NCBI GenBank assembly: GCA_046760905.1
Contig: JBHIFB010000095.1
Span: 1 to 12,843 of the forward strand
DNA: 12,843 bases
Direction of reading: 5' to 3'
DNA from: JBHIFB01 sp046760905
GTDB lineage: Bacteria; Gemmatimonadota; CAZMKB01
In this document: positions 1 through 6,108 of the stretch, in pieces
How positions within the stretch are numbered: the first letter of the stretch is position 1
Layout: the number at the start of each line of letters is the position of its first letter
Position numbers and translations under genes: made by a program
Notes under the pieces: model-generated
Seen by the model: the letters and a program-made list of their open reading frames with translations, nothing else
Database searches by the model: none
What the model was told of the DNA's origin: nothing

Positions 1-63
1 ACGTCACCATATTTGTGAAACGCAGCACTTAGATTCCGAACCCCGTACTTATAAAGAATTATC

Positions 64-1725
64 CTACCTGTAGAGCTCCACGGGTCTCATCCCCCTCTGG
101 AACTCTATTGAGTATGCCAGATCGATCGTTTTGACCTCCGCGGAGGGGATAACGAGGTGCCAGGTGAGTATCCCCTGCTCGGACTGTTCAGAGGGAACGG
201 GGATAATCTCGATGTTTTTCACTTCGATCTCCTCATGGCGAGAGACGGGGATCCGGTCGGTCAGCGTCACCTCTACCTCGTCGTCTTTGTGGTTTTCAAC
301 GTTTATCCTGTAATGATAGTTGTCCCTCTGCCTCTTCTGCCCCCGACCGTGGTAGCTCACATTCCTTGAGACGAGCTCGAATTCGACTGAAACGGCCTCG
401 TCAATGCCAAGGTCGATGGCAAACTCCTCACCGGGAATCACATCGTCGATACCGGAGCGCCCGATGTATCCCCCATCCAGGAATATGGATACAGGGCCGC
501 GAAGCAGGGGATAGGAAGATGTGTTCCTCACCTCTGCAGTGAGATAGGTGTGTTCTGTCACTCTTGGCACACTCTCAAAATGAAACTCCGCTTCGAGCGG
601 AATTATTGCAATCACCGCTCGGTGTGAACTCCCGTCTGCGGGGATCGTTTCGGTAACAGGTATTCGGAAGGAAGCCGCGGTGAGGTGAGGCTCGACTTCG
701 GCCGTAACTGGGGGTGCCGGCCTCTCACCTTGAGGCTTGCCTCTTTGATCACTTGGTCCCAGTGTGCCAGTTTTTGGCAATGCTTCTGCCTTAGTCATCG
801 TTTGAATCCCTTTCTTGATCTCGGCGCGCCGAGGTTGATCCAGGTACACCGGCTCAATCCCCGGGACGCTCGCCGAAGCGCTTGGCTTCGCCGTTGAAAG
901 AGCCAACATGACATCGGTCCAATCCTCACCCGTTGTCTGAGTCACCTCCGCGTAGTATGTCATCTGCAGCTCATTACTCCCGGCCATTGCTTTCACGTCA
1001 TACGATTGATTCCAGTTGGCATTCGGAACCAGGTAAGAGAGAGATATTTCCAACCAGCCTGGGGATGTCACGGATAGCTTCACGGATACGACTTTCTCTT
1101 TTTGGACTTTCGATTTCACGAGAGCATTCTTTTCTCTCTCGAGTTTTTTCTTCAAGGCCTCCAGAGCCTTAACCCGAACTGAAAGTTCTCTCTGGCGTCT
1201 CTTTGCCGCTTCCCGCTTCGAATCGAGGAATTCGATGACGCTCCGCCAGTCATGGACTGTGGGTTTATCACGAGAGACCTCACGGACCGCCTCTTCAGTC
1301 GACCTGAACTGGATCGAGTCCATGAACTCCAGTTCCTTTTTGAGAATCCACTGTTCATCCGTCAGGGTCATCAGTTCCAGTTCCACCGAATCGAGCTGTG
1401 CCTGTATGCCTTGTATTCTCCCGTCGTGAAACTCGGTGAGCTCTATCGTCCGGGACTCGACACCGATGATCTCAGCTTCTGCCGAACCTTTTACCGATGT
1501 GCGAATGCTCTCTGAATTTATGTTACCTGGGAGTTTCATGAACTCGAAGCTCTGTTGCCCGGTCGTTACATCGACTCGGGCCAGGCGAGTCACCAGCGCC
1601 CGGCCGTGATATACGGTGACGGAAGTGATATGAGAATCGATATTGTCGGCGAGGACAAATCCGGGAACGAAATAATATCCGGACGCAACCAGGCAGCTAA
1701 GAAAGATAACGGTGAAGGATTTCAT
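64..1725 (-). CDS. MuiA-like DUF4140/DUF4139 envelope protein
   Basis: This 553-residue protein has the architecture of the mucoidy-inhibitor A (MuiA) family. An N-terminal signal peptide covers residues 1-26, with a hydrophobic core and a likely cleavage near VLA-D. A DUF4140-like domain follows (about 30-100, beginning ITSVTVYHGRALVTR), then a charged helical segment that looks like a coiled coil (about 103-215), and a C-terminal DUF4139-like beta-rich domain (about 217-550). A linker at about 280-345, rich in Pro, Ser and Ala, interrupts the C-terminal domain. The length is normal for the family. The molecular role of the family is not established; the name comes from an effect on capsule production in enteric bacteria. 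I infer export to the periplasm. The start is fixed by an AGGAGG at 1734-1739, eight bases upstream of the ATG. A long hairpin sits just above that SD (separate entry). The gene is transcribed away from its plus-strand neighbour and appears monocistronic within the window. Confidence 0.85.
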   Translation of the reverse strand: MKSFTVIFLSCLVASGYYFVPGFVLADNIDSHITSVTVYHGRALVTRLARVDVTTGQQSFEFMKLPGNINSESIRTSVKGSAEAEIIGVESRTIELTEFHDGRIQGIQAQLDSVELELMTLTDEQWILKKELEFMDSIQFRSTEEAVREVSRDKPTVHDWRSVIEFLDSKREAAKRRQRELSVRVKALEALKKKLEREKNALVKSKVQKEKVVSVKLSVTSPGWLEISLSYLVPNANWNQSYDVKAMAGSNELQMTYYAEVTQTTGEDWTDVMLALSTAKPSASASVPGIEPVYLDQPRRAEIKKGIQTMTKAEALPKTGTLGPSDQRGKPQGERPAPPVTAEVEPHLTAASFRIPVTETIPADGSSHRAVIAIIPLEAEFHFESVPRVTEHTYLTAEVRNTSSYPLLRGPVSIFLDGGYIGRSGIDDVIPGEEFAIDLGIDEAVSVEFELVSRNVSYHGRGQKRQRDNYHYRINVENHKDDEVEVTLTDRIPVSRHEEIEVKNIEIIPVPSEQSEQGILTWHLVIPSAEVKTIDLAYSIEFQRGMRPVELYR

Positions 1726-1732
1726 GTCTATG

Positions 1733-1805
1733 CCCTCCTATTAGAGGTACCTGAAAAAGTCTCTATTCGCTCAGGCACTCCGAAAGACTTCTTCAGAGAC
1801 CTCTA
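1733..1805 (-). promoter_or_regulatory. Leader hairpin with possible SD-sequestering switch, MuiA-like gene
   Basis: Two 21-base arms, 1785-1805 and 1742-1762, form an inverted repeat with 18 of 21 matches and a 22-base loop. In RNA of the MuiA-gene sense, two of the three mismatches become G-U wobbles (1750/1797 and 1756/1791), leaving one real mismatch. The 3' arm ends two bases before the SD at 1734-1739. Its CCUCU (1743-1747) can instead pair with GGAGG of the SD (1734-1738) around an AAUA loop. The two folds exclude each other, so this could act as a translation switch. It could also be a remnant of a small palindromic repeat element. No U-tract follows, so a terminator is unlikely. Confidence 0.5.
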
Positions 1806-1913
1806 TTAAATGATTTGACAACAGATGAATCCGTATCATGTGGGAAACTCAGGAATCATGTAAGTGAGCTGAAGAAGAAGCTTTTACTTATTCTATTCGG
1901 TCGCTCACACATA

Positions 1914-1983
1914 GGTTCTCGTCTCTACGAATATCGCCCTCACGGCGAGAAGCTATGATTGATGATAGCAGAAGACGAAAGCC
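1914..1983. ncRNA. Possible structured RNA (three-way junction), weak
   Basis: Within the 377-base divergent gap (1726-2102), an outer stem pairs 1914-1924 with 1973-1983: eleven pairs with one wobble and one mismatch. It encloses two hairpins, 1934-1938 with 1944-1948 (TCGCC/GGCGA) and 1952-1956 with 1965-1969 (GCTAT/ATAGC). The pattern is a three-way junction. I do not match it to a known riboswitch or RNA family, and the mismatch pattern does not favour either strand. It may be chance pairing. The rest of the gap holds no convincing gene. Confidence 0.2.
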
Positions 1984-2030
1984 CTGTCAATACCATTCAG
2001 TGTCAATTTGGAGTCATCATTTTCTAACAC

Positions 2031-2059
2031 TTGACTTATCATAAGCCAGTCATTAAAGA
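2031..2059 (+). promoter_or_regulatory. Possible promoter for the plus-strand lipoprotein gene
   Basis: TTGACT at 2031-2036 matches the -35 consensus at five of six positions. At 17 bases lies TAAAGA (2054-2059), a poor -10 box. It is about 45 bases upstream of the chosen ATG at 2103. This is the best candidate I can see between the two divergent genes, but the weak -10 keeps confidence low. Confidence 0.25.
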
Positions 2060-2102
2060 TTAAGTGAGTCCTTTGCGGTTTTCATCGTGGGAGTTATATA
2101 CT

Positions 2103-2672
2103 ATGGATATAATTGCAACTCCGACTCGCATGATGATTCTTCTTGCCGCCTTCTTCACAGCATGTTCCCTCCCAGGCTTTCATACACGAAAATCCGAAGG
2201 CGAGGGGATCGGTATACTCGAAACAGACGATATATCTGTTGTGCTCGAGGGTGAGGGAATCTGGCTCAGAATTACTCCCATTGATGAATCGATTCTCAAG
2301 TACTGTACAGAAGACACAAGGGCTATGTACAATACAATCTTGAAAACCCACCCAGAGATATCCGAAGGCTTAAAAGGGAAAATCTTCCTGATGCATTTCC
2401 AGGGTAGGACCGAGCCTGAAACCTACTTCGAACCGACAGAAGTAGAAATCCTTCATCAGGGAGGAAGATACAGGCCGCTTCGAATAATCCCTCACACTCC
2501 TGACTTCGACAAGCGGGTGCTAGCCTTTTTCGGAAATCCTCAGATGGCAATCTACATCTTCTCCGAGGAGATAGACTTTGAGTTTCCGATCACTTTCAGG
2601 TATAAAACACTTGAGAACAGGAATTGGGATCAGATAATCGAACGCGTAAAAGATGCGAAAACAAAATATTGA
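2103..2672 (+). CDS. Putative lipoprotein of unknown function
   Basis: This 189-residue protein matches no family that I recognise. It opens with a short charged segment, then a hydrophobic stretch (about residues 10-20, MMILLAAFFTA) ending at Cys21, which fits a lipoprotein signal peptide, although FTAC is a loose lipobox. The mature part is mostly beta-strand-like and acidic near its start, with alternating hydrophobic runs such as GKIFLMHF (about 92-99) and MAIYIFSEEIDFEF (about 147-160). It has one further cysteine in KYCTED. I chose ATG 2103 over an upstream in-frame ATG at 2064 because GGGAG (2089-2093) lies nine bases ahead of it and because it puts the hydrophobic segment in signal position. 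It is the only plus-strand gene in the window and is convergent with the copper cassette. A role at the inner or outer membrane surface is an inference. Confidence 0.65.
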   Translation: MDIIATPTRMMILLAAFFTACSLPGFHTRKSEGEGIGILETDDISVVLEGEGIWLRITPIDESILKYCTEDTRAMYNTILKTHPEISEGLKGKIFLMHFQGRTEPETYFEPTEVEILHQGGRYRPLRIIPHTPDFDKRVLAFFGNPQMAIYIFSEEIDFEFPITFRYKTLENRNWDQIIERVKDAKTKY

Positions 2673-2791
2673 TTTCCGTCATTGATGGAGTAATTCTGAA
2701 AGAAGACCTTAACCTTCACAATGGATCTTACTCGATCAAGTAAAAATTTGAATCTCGGAGACAGGTAAGACATGTAAAAATGAACTCGAAT

Positions 2792-2808
2792 GGGGTTGTG
2801 CCAGCCCC
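2792..2808. terminator. Weak hairpin between convergent genes
   Basis: GGGGTT (2792-2797) can pair with AGCCCC (2803-2808) around a five-base loop, in the 168-base gap between the convergent lipoprotein and cupredoxin genes. The position suits a bidirectional terminator. Neither side has a continuous T-run directly after the stem, although the minus strand has TTTTT about ten bases further on. The call rests mainly on position. Confidence 0.25.
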
Positions 2809-2840
2809 TTGACTGTGATTACTGGAAGCAGTGCTTTTCA

Positions 2841-3221
2841 TCACTCGACGATTAACTTGCCGCGCAACATCCCCATCTGGCACTGGAACTCATACTCGCC
2901 GGCCTGCTCGGGAGTGAACTCAATGGATACCGTCTCGCCCACAGGCAGCCTGGCGCTTTTGTTAAAGTCTGGTAGAAGCACCATCTCAGAGCAGGAAGCA
3001 GTCTCCTGCCGGTTGAAGTTCAGACGAACCGGCCTTCCGGCCTTAACGACCAGTACGTCAGGTGTGTAACCACCCTTTACGACTATGCTGGCTTCCTGCA
3101 CCCCGTCGCTGGCCACAAGCCGGGCTCCTTTCTTACCGGAGACGAAGAAAAACCATACAATCAGTAGAGATAGAAAAGCGGCACCGAGAAGTACACTAAT
3201 ATTTGCGATTGTCATTACCAT
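2841..3221 (-). CDS. Membrane-anchored cupredoxin-domain protein
   Basis: This 126-residue protein has one N-terminal membrane segment (about 7-27) and a C-terminal cupredoxin-like beta-barrel domain (about 42-126). The C-terminal motif FQCQMGMLRGKLIV carries Cys114, Met116 and Met118. Cys77 in ETASCSEM stands where a classical cupredoxin has its first His. This ligand set resembles the compact cupredoxin_1/EfeO-type domains found beside copper ATPases. The domain would face the periplasm and bind copper, either receiving Cu from CopA or buffering it; that role is inferred. The gene starts 22 bases after the copA stop, so the two are almost surely cotranscribed. GGAGGG lies very close to the first ATG; the in-frame ATG two codons on (3215) has the better spacing of about ten bases and may be the true start. 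Confidence 0.85.
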   Translation of the reverse strand: MVMTIANISVLLGAAFLSLLIVWFFFVSGKKGARLVASDGVQEASIVVKGGYTPDVLVVKAGRPVRLNFNRQETASCSEMVLLPDFNKSARLPVGETVSIEFTPEQAGEYEFQCQMGMLRGKLIVE

Positions 3222-3243
3222 CGTCCCTCCATGTTATTTCGCC

Positions 3244-5895
3244 TCAGGATGAGGGCTCAAAGCCACGCAGCCGAAGGGCGTTACTCACCACCGTGACGCT
3301 GCTGAGTGCCATTGCGGCACTGGCTATAACCGGGCTGAGCAGAATGCCGAAGAAAGGGTAGAGGACGCCTGCCGCAACAGGCACGCCCAGACTGTTGTAT
3401 GCGAAACTGCCAAACAGGTTCTGCTTAATGTTACGCATGGTCGCTTTGCTTAGCTCGATAGCAATCGATACGCCTTTGAGACTCCCCTTGATGAGAGTGA
3501 TGTCGGATGCCTCTATTGCCACGTCCGTGCCGGTTCCGATGGCCATTCCCACGTCAGCCTGTGCCAGAGCAGGGGCATCGTTGATGCCATCGCCGACCAT
3601 GGCGACCGTCTTTCCTTCCTGCTGAAGCATTCGCACGTTGCGGGCTTTTTCCCCAGGCAAGACTTCTGCCAGAACGCGATCGATGCCAACCTGGCGGGCG
3701 ATGGCTTCCGCTGTGCGACGGTTGTCACCGGTGATCATCACCACTTCCAGACCCATGTGCTTTAGACACGCAATAGCTTCGGCACTGTCCTCCTTGACCG
3801 TGTCGGCCACGGCCACGATTCCCATAACTTCACCATCCACCGCCACATACATCGGGGTTTTACCATCATCAGCCAGCTCCCGAGCTTGATCCTCCAATCC
3901 TTCCAGCTGGGTGCCCAGCTTCTTCATCAACTTTACATTCCCCAGATCCAACCGATGATCATTCACTGTCGCACTGACGCCGTAACCTGGTATCGCTTCG
4001 AAGCCAGTGGTGTCGAAAAGCCTGAGCTCTCGTCCCATGGCTCCTTCCACAATTGCCTTCGCCAGGGGATGCTCTGACATCTTCTCGACGCTTGCCGCCA
4101 ATCGTAACAATTCATCCTCCTCTAAATAGCCGTTGACGATGACGTCAGTGAGCTCGGGTTTACCCCTCGTGATGGTCCCCGTTTTGTCCAATACGATGGA
4201 GTCCAGCTTATGAGCCATCTCGAGTGCAGCAGCTGAACGGATCAGAATTCCGTTCTCAGCACCTTTGCCTGTTCCAACCATGATTGAAGTGGGTGTTGCC
4301 AAACCCAGCGCACATGGGCAGGCGATTATCAGCACCGTCACTCCAGTCACCAGAGCGTGAAGCAATGTAGGCTCAGGCCCAAAGACATACCACAAAGCAA
4401 AGCTCCAAATGGCGATCAGGATAACGACCGGCACGAAGTAACCGGATATGAGGTCGGCCATGCGCTGGATCGGAGCTTTGGTGGCTTGTGCCTGCTGAAC
4501 AAGCTGGATGATCTGGTTCAATACGGTATCCTTCCCGACTTTGCTGGCACGGAATTGGAAGGATCCCGTCTTGTTCAGTGTGGCACCTATCACTTCGTCT
4601 TCTGGCCTTTTGCTCACAGGCATCGGTTCACCGGTGAGCATGCTCTCATCTATCGAAGATTGACCTTCGACTACGACGCCATCCACCGGCACCTTCTCTC
4701 CAGGTCTCACGATGACGATATCACCAACGAGCACCTCTTCGATGGGGATGTCTACCTCCTGACCGTCGCGGATCACGCGGGCTTTTCTTGCCTGCAGGTC
4801 CATCAATTTGCGGATGGCCTCGTTTGTTTGACCCTTAGCCTTCGCTTCAAGCACCTGGCCCATCAGAATCAAAGCAATGATGATAGCCGTTGTGTCGAAA
4901 TAGACGACACGCAGCTCCTCCGGCAACCATCCGGGCACAAAAGTCGCCACTGTCGAATAGATGTAAGCTGCGCCGGTACCAAGCGCAATCAGTGTGTTCA
5001 TGTTCGCCGTACGGTGCTTGAATGCACTCCAGGCTCCCGCAAAGAAGCGACTGCCAGCCCAGAAGAGGACCGGTGTTGTAAGAACAAACAAAATTACCCA
5101 GTTAGTGCGCGAAGGGATCATTTGCAATGCCGGGATGAACTCGCCAAAGGTAAGCACAAGTACGGATGCCGCAAGTACTGTGGCGAAGGCGAAACGAGCG
5201 CGCAAACCACGATACTCTGCCATTTGTGCGGCCCGTTCGGCATCAACGGGCGGTTTGCCTGGAGGTTGATCCACAATCCTGTACCCGGTGGACTCGATGG
5301 CAGCCTGCAGGTCTTCCAGTGTAACCGTACCCATTAGGTAACTCACATCAGCTTGCTGCGCTGTCACGTTGACGTTCGCTTCGAGCACTCCCGGAAGGGC
5401 CTTCAATGTATCCTCGATGAAGGTCACACACGAGGCACAGCGAAGGTCCTCGATGCCTATACGTGCTCTGGCGGCGCCGACGCCGTAGCCGGCCTTTTTT
5501 ATGGACCGTTCCACTTCGAGTAAGGAAACCTGCCCCGGTTCGTATGTAACGAAGGCCTTAGCTGTGGCGAAGTTCACACTGGCTTTCTCTACGCCATCGA
5601 TCTCATTCAGTGCGCGCTCGATGGTTTGCATACAACCAGCGCAGTGCATACCGACTATCGGCAACTCGACATTCACGGGGGCGGTTAACTTCGGATTGAA
5701 TCCGGTAGTAGCGGACCTTGCATGAGTCCTCTCTTTTCCGTGCTCGTACGAACCGTGCATGTAAGCCGCAGGATCGGCGTCAAATATCTTTGCGCAACCA
5801 ACAGCACAGAAGTAAAATGTCTGCCCATCAACCTCACGGGTGGCCGCCGCAGCGATGGGGTCGACAACCATACCGCAAACTGGATCTTTTACCAT
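3244..5895 (-). CDS. copA: Copper-exporting P1B-type ATPase with YHS and two HMA domains
   Basis: This 883-residue protein pumps Cu(I) out of the cytoplasm at the cost of ATP. In order it carries a YHS domain (about 4-45; DPVCGM with Cys7, then YFCAVGC with Cys30 and Cys34), HMA domain 1 (GMHCAGC, Cys85 and Cys88), HMA domain 2 (LRCASC, Cys153 and Cys156), and a P-type ATPase core. The core has TGEP (421-424), the membrane CPC metal site (526-528), the phosphorylated Asp570 in DKTGT, HP (609-610) and GDGIND (768-773). Tyr833-Asn834 and Met862 with Ser865-Ser866 are the residues expected of the Cu(I)-specific class (P1B-1). All catalytic motifs are intact. HMA2 lacks the Gly-Met that usually precedes its Cys pair. 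The ATG at 5895 has a GAGGGG SD. The gene lies 16 bases after a small ORF and 22 before the cupredoxin gene, so it forms a copper operon. Confidence 0.97.
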   Translation of the reverse strand: MVKDPVCGMVVDPIAAAATREVDGQTFYFCAVGCAKIFDADPAAYMHGSYEHGKERTHARSATTGFNPKLTAPVNVELPIVGMHCAGCMQTIERALNEIDGVEKASVNFATAKAFVTYEPGQVSLLEVERSIKKAGYGVGAARARIGIEDLRCASCVTFIEDTLKALPGVLEANVNVTAQQADVSYLMGTVTLEDLQAAIESTGYRIVDQPPGKPPVDAERAAQMAEYRGLRARFAFATVLAASVLVLTFGEFIPALQMIPSRTNWVILFVLTTPVLFWAGSRFFAGAWSAFKHRTANMNTLIALGTGAAYIYSTVATFVPGWLPEELRVVYFDTTAIIIALILMGQVLEAKAKGQTNEAIRKLMDLQARKARVIRDGQEVDIPIEEVLVGDIVIVRPGEKVPVDGVVVEGQSSIDESMLTGEPMPVSKRPEDEVIGATLNKTGSFQFRASKVGKDTVLNQIIQLVQQAQATKAPIQRMADLISGYFVPVVILIAIWSFALWYVFGPEPTLLHALVTGVTVLIIACPCALGLATPTSIMVGTGKGAENGILIRSAAALEMAHKLDSIVLDKTGTITRGKPELTDVIVNGYLEEDELLRLAASVEKMSEHPLAKAIVEGAMGRELRLFDTTGFEAIPGYGVSATVNDHRLDLGNVKLMKKLGTQLEGLEDQARELADDGKTPMYVAVDGEVMGIVAVADTVKEDSAEAIACLKHMGLEVVMITGDNRRTAEAIARQVGIDRVLAEVLPGEKARNVRMLQQEGKTVAMVGDGINDAPALAQADVGMAIGTGTDVAIEASDITLIKGSLKGVSIAIELSKATMRNIKQNLFGSFAYNSLGVPVAAGVLYPFFGILLSPVIASAAMALSSVTVVSNALRLRGFEPSS

Positions 5896-5911
5896 TTGTC
5901 ACCCCTCAATC

Positions 5912-6019
5912 TCAAAGAGACATATCCGGCCATCCGATGAAGATCCGACACTGATCCAGATAGTCCCCGGTGTGTTCCCGCACTATCTTGCCCAGCGACA
6001 TTTGTGGTTTGTCCCTCAT
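5912..6019 (-). CDS. Possible small protein (35 aa) leading the copA operon
   Basis: An open frame of 35 codons ends 16 bases before copA and reads in the same direction. It begins MRDKPQMSLGKIVREH and ends in GWPDMSL, with a single Cys in DYLDQCRIF. An in-frame TAA directly upstream fixes its maximum length. The first ATG (6019) has GAGGGAG only two bases away. The internal ATG at 6001 has GAGGG eleven bases upstream and would give 29 residues. Third codon positions are mostly G or C, as in copA. I recognise no family. It could be a small copper-responsive protein or a leader peptide coupling translation to copA, or it may be non-coding. Confidence 0.4.
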   Translation of the reverse strand: MRDKPQMSLGKIVREHTGDYLDQCRIFIGWPDMSL

Positions 6020-6027
6020 CTCCCTCT

Positions 6028-6054
6028 TTTATATGTTCAAACATGTCATAACAA
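6028..6054 (-). promoter_or_regulatory. Possible copper-operon promoter with operator-like palindrome
   Basis: In the gap between the phosphorylase and copA, the minus strand reads TTGTTA (6049-6054) and, after a short 15-base spacer, TATAAA (6028-6033). The spacer contains ATGTT-CA-AACAT (6033-6044), a perfect 5+5 inverted repeat, overlapped by the palindrome ACATGT (6041-6046). This arrangement would suit a copper-responsive repressor or activator, but it does not match the CsoR, CopY or CueR sites I know. The spacing is below the optimum. Confidence 0.3.
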
Positions 6055-6060
6055 TTCCCT

Positions 6061-6094
6061 TCAGATGTAGGAAGGAATGTTAAGAGACATCTGA
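6061..6094 (-). terminator. Hairpin downstream of the glucan phosphorylase gene
   Basis: TCAGATGT (6061-6068) and ACATCTGA (6087-6094) are a perfect 8-base inverted repeat around an 18-base loop. It begins 14 bases after the phosphorylase stop codon and lies upstream of the copper operon. It could end phosphorylase transcription, but there is no T-run after the stem on the minus strand. A regulator-binding site for the copper operon is an alternative reading. Confidence 0.3.
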
Positions 6095-6108
6095 TTTGAA
6101 TGACACAG

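Noticed and set aside
1..63. ATG on the minus strand at 8-10 as the start of a further gene
   Set aside because: No SD precedes it and only three codons are in the window, so it cannot be supported.
1742..1805. Reading the hairpin as an insertion-sequence or MITE end
   Set aside because: No transposase, second copy or target-site duplication is visible in the window; the strand-specific wobble pattern fits an RNA structure better. Not fully excluded.
1815..1820. Perfect TTGACA box in the divergent gap
   Set aside because: The only -10-like hexamer nearby, TATCAT at 1834-1839, is just 13 bases away, too close to form a normal promoter, and no gene starts soon after it.
1955..2044. Plus-strand 29-codon frame beginning MIDDSRRR in the divergent gap
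   Set aside because: It has no convincing SD, overlaps the candidate RNA structure and shows no domain-like features.
4357..5337. Plus-strand open frame of 326 codons opposite copA
   Set aside because: It lies wholly antisense to the catalytic core of an intact CopA. Its translation is rich in His, Cys and Arg without family motifs, as expected of a shadow of a G/C-biased gene.
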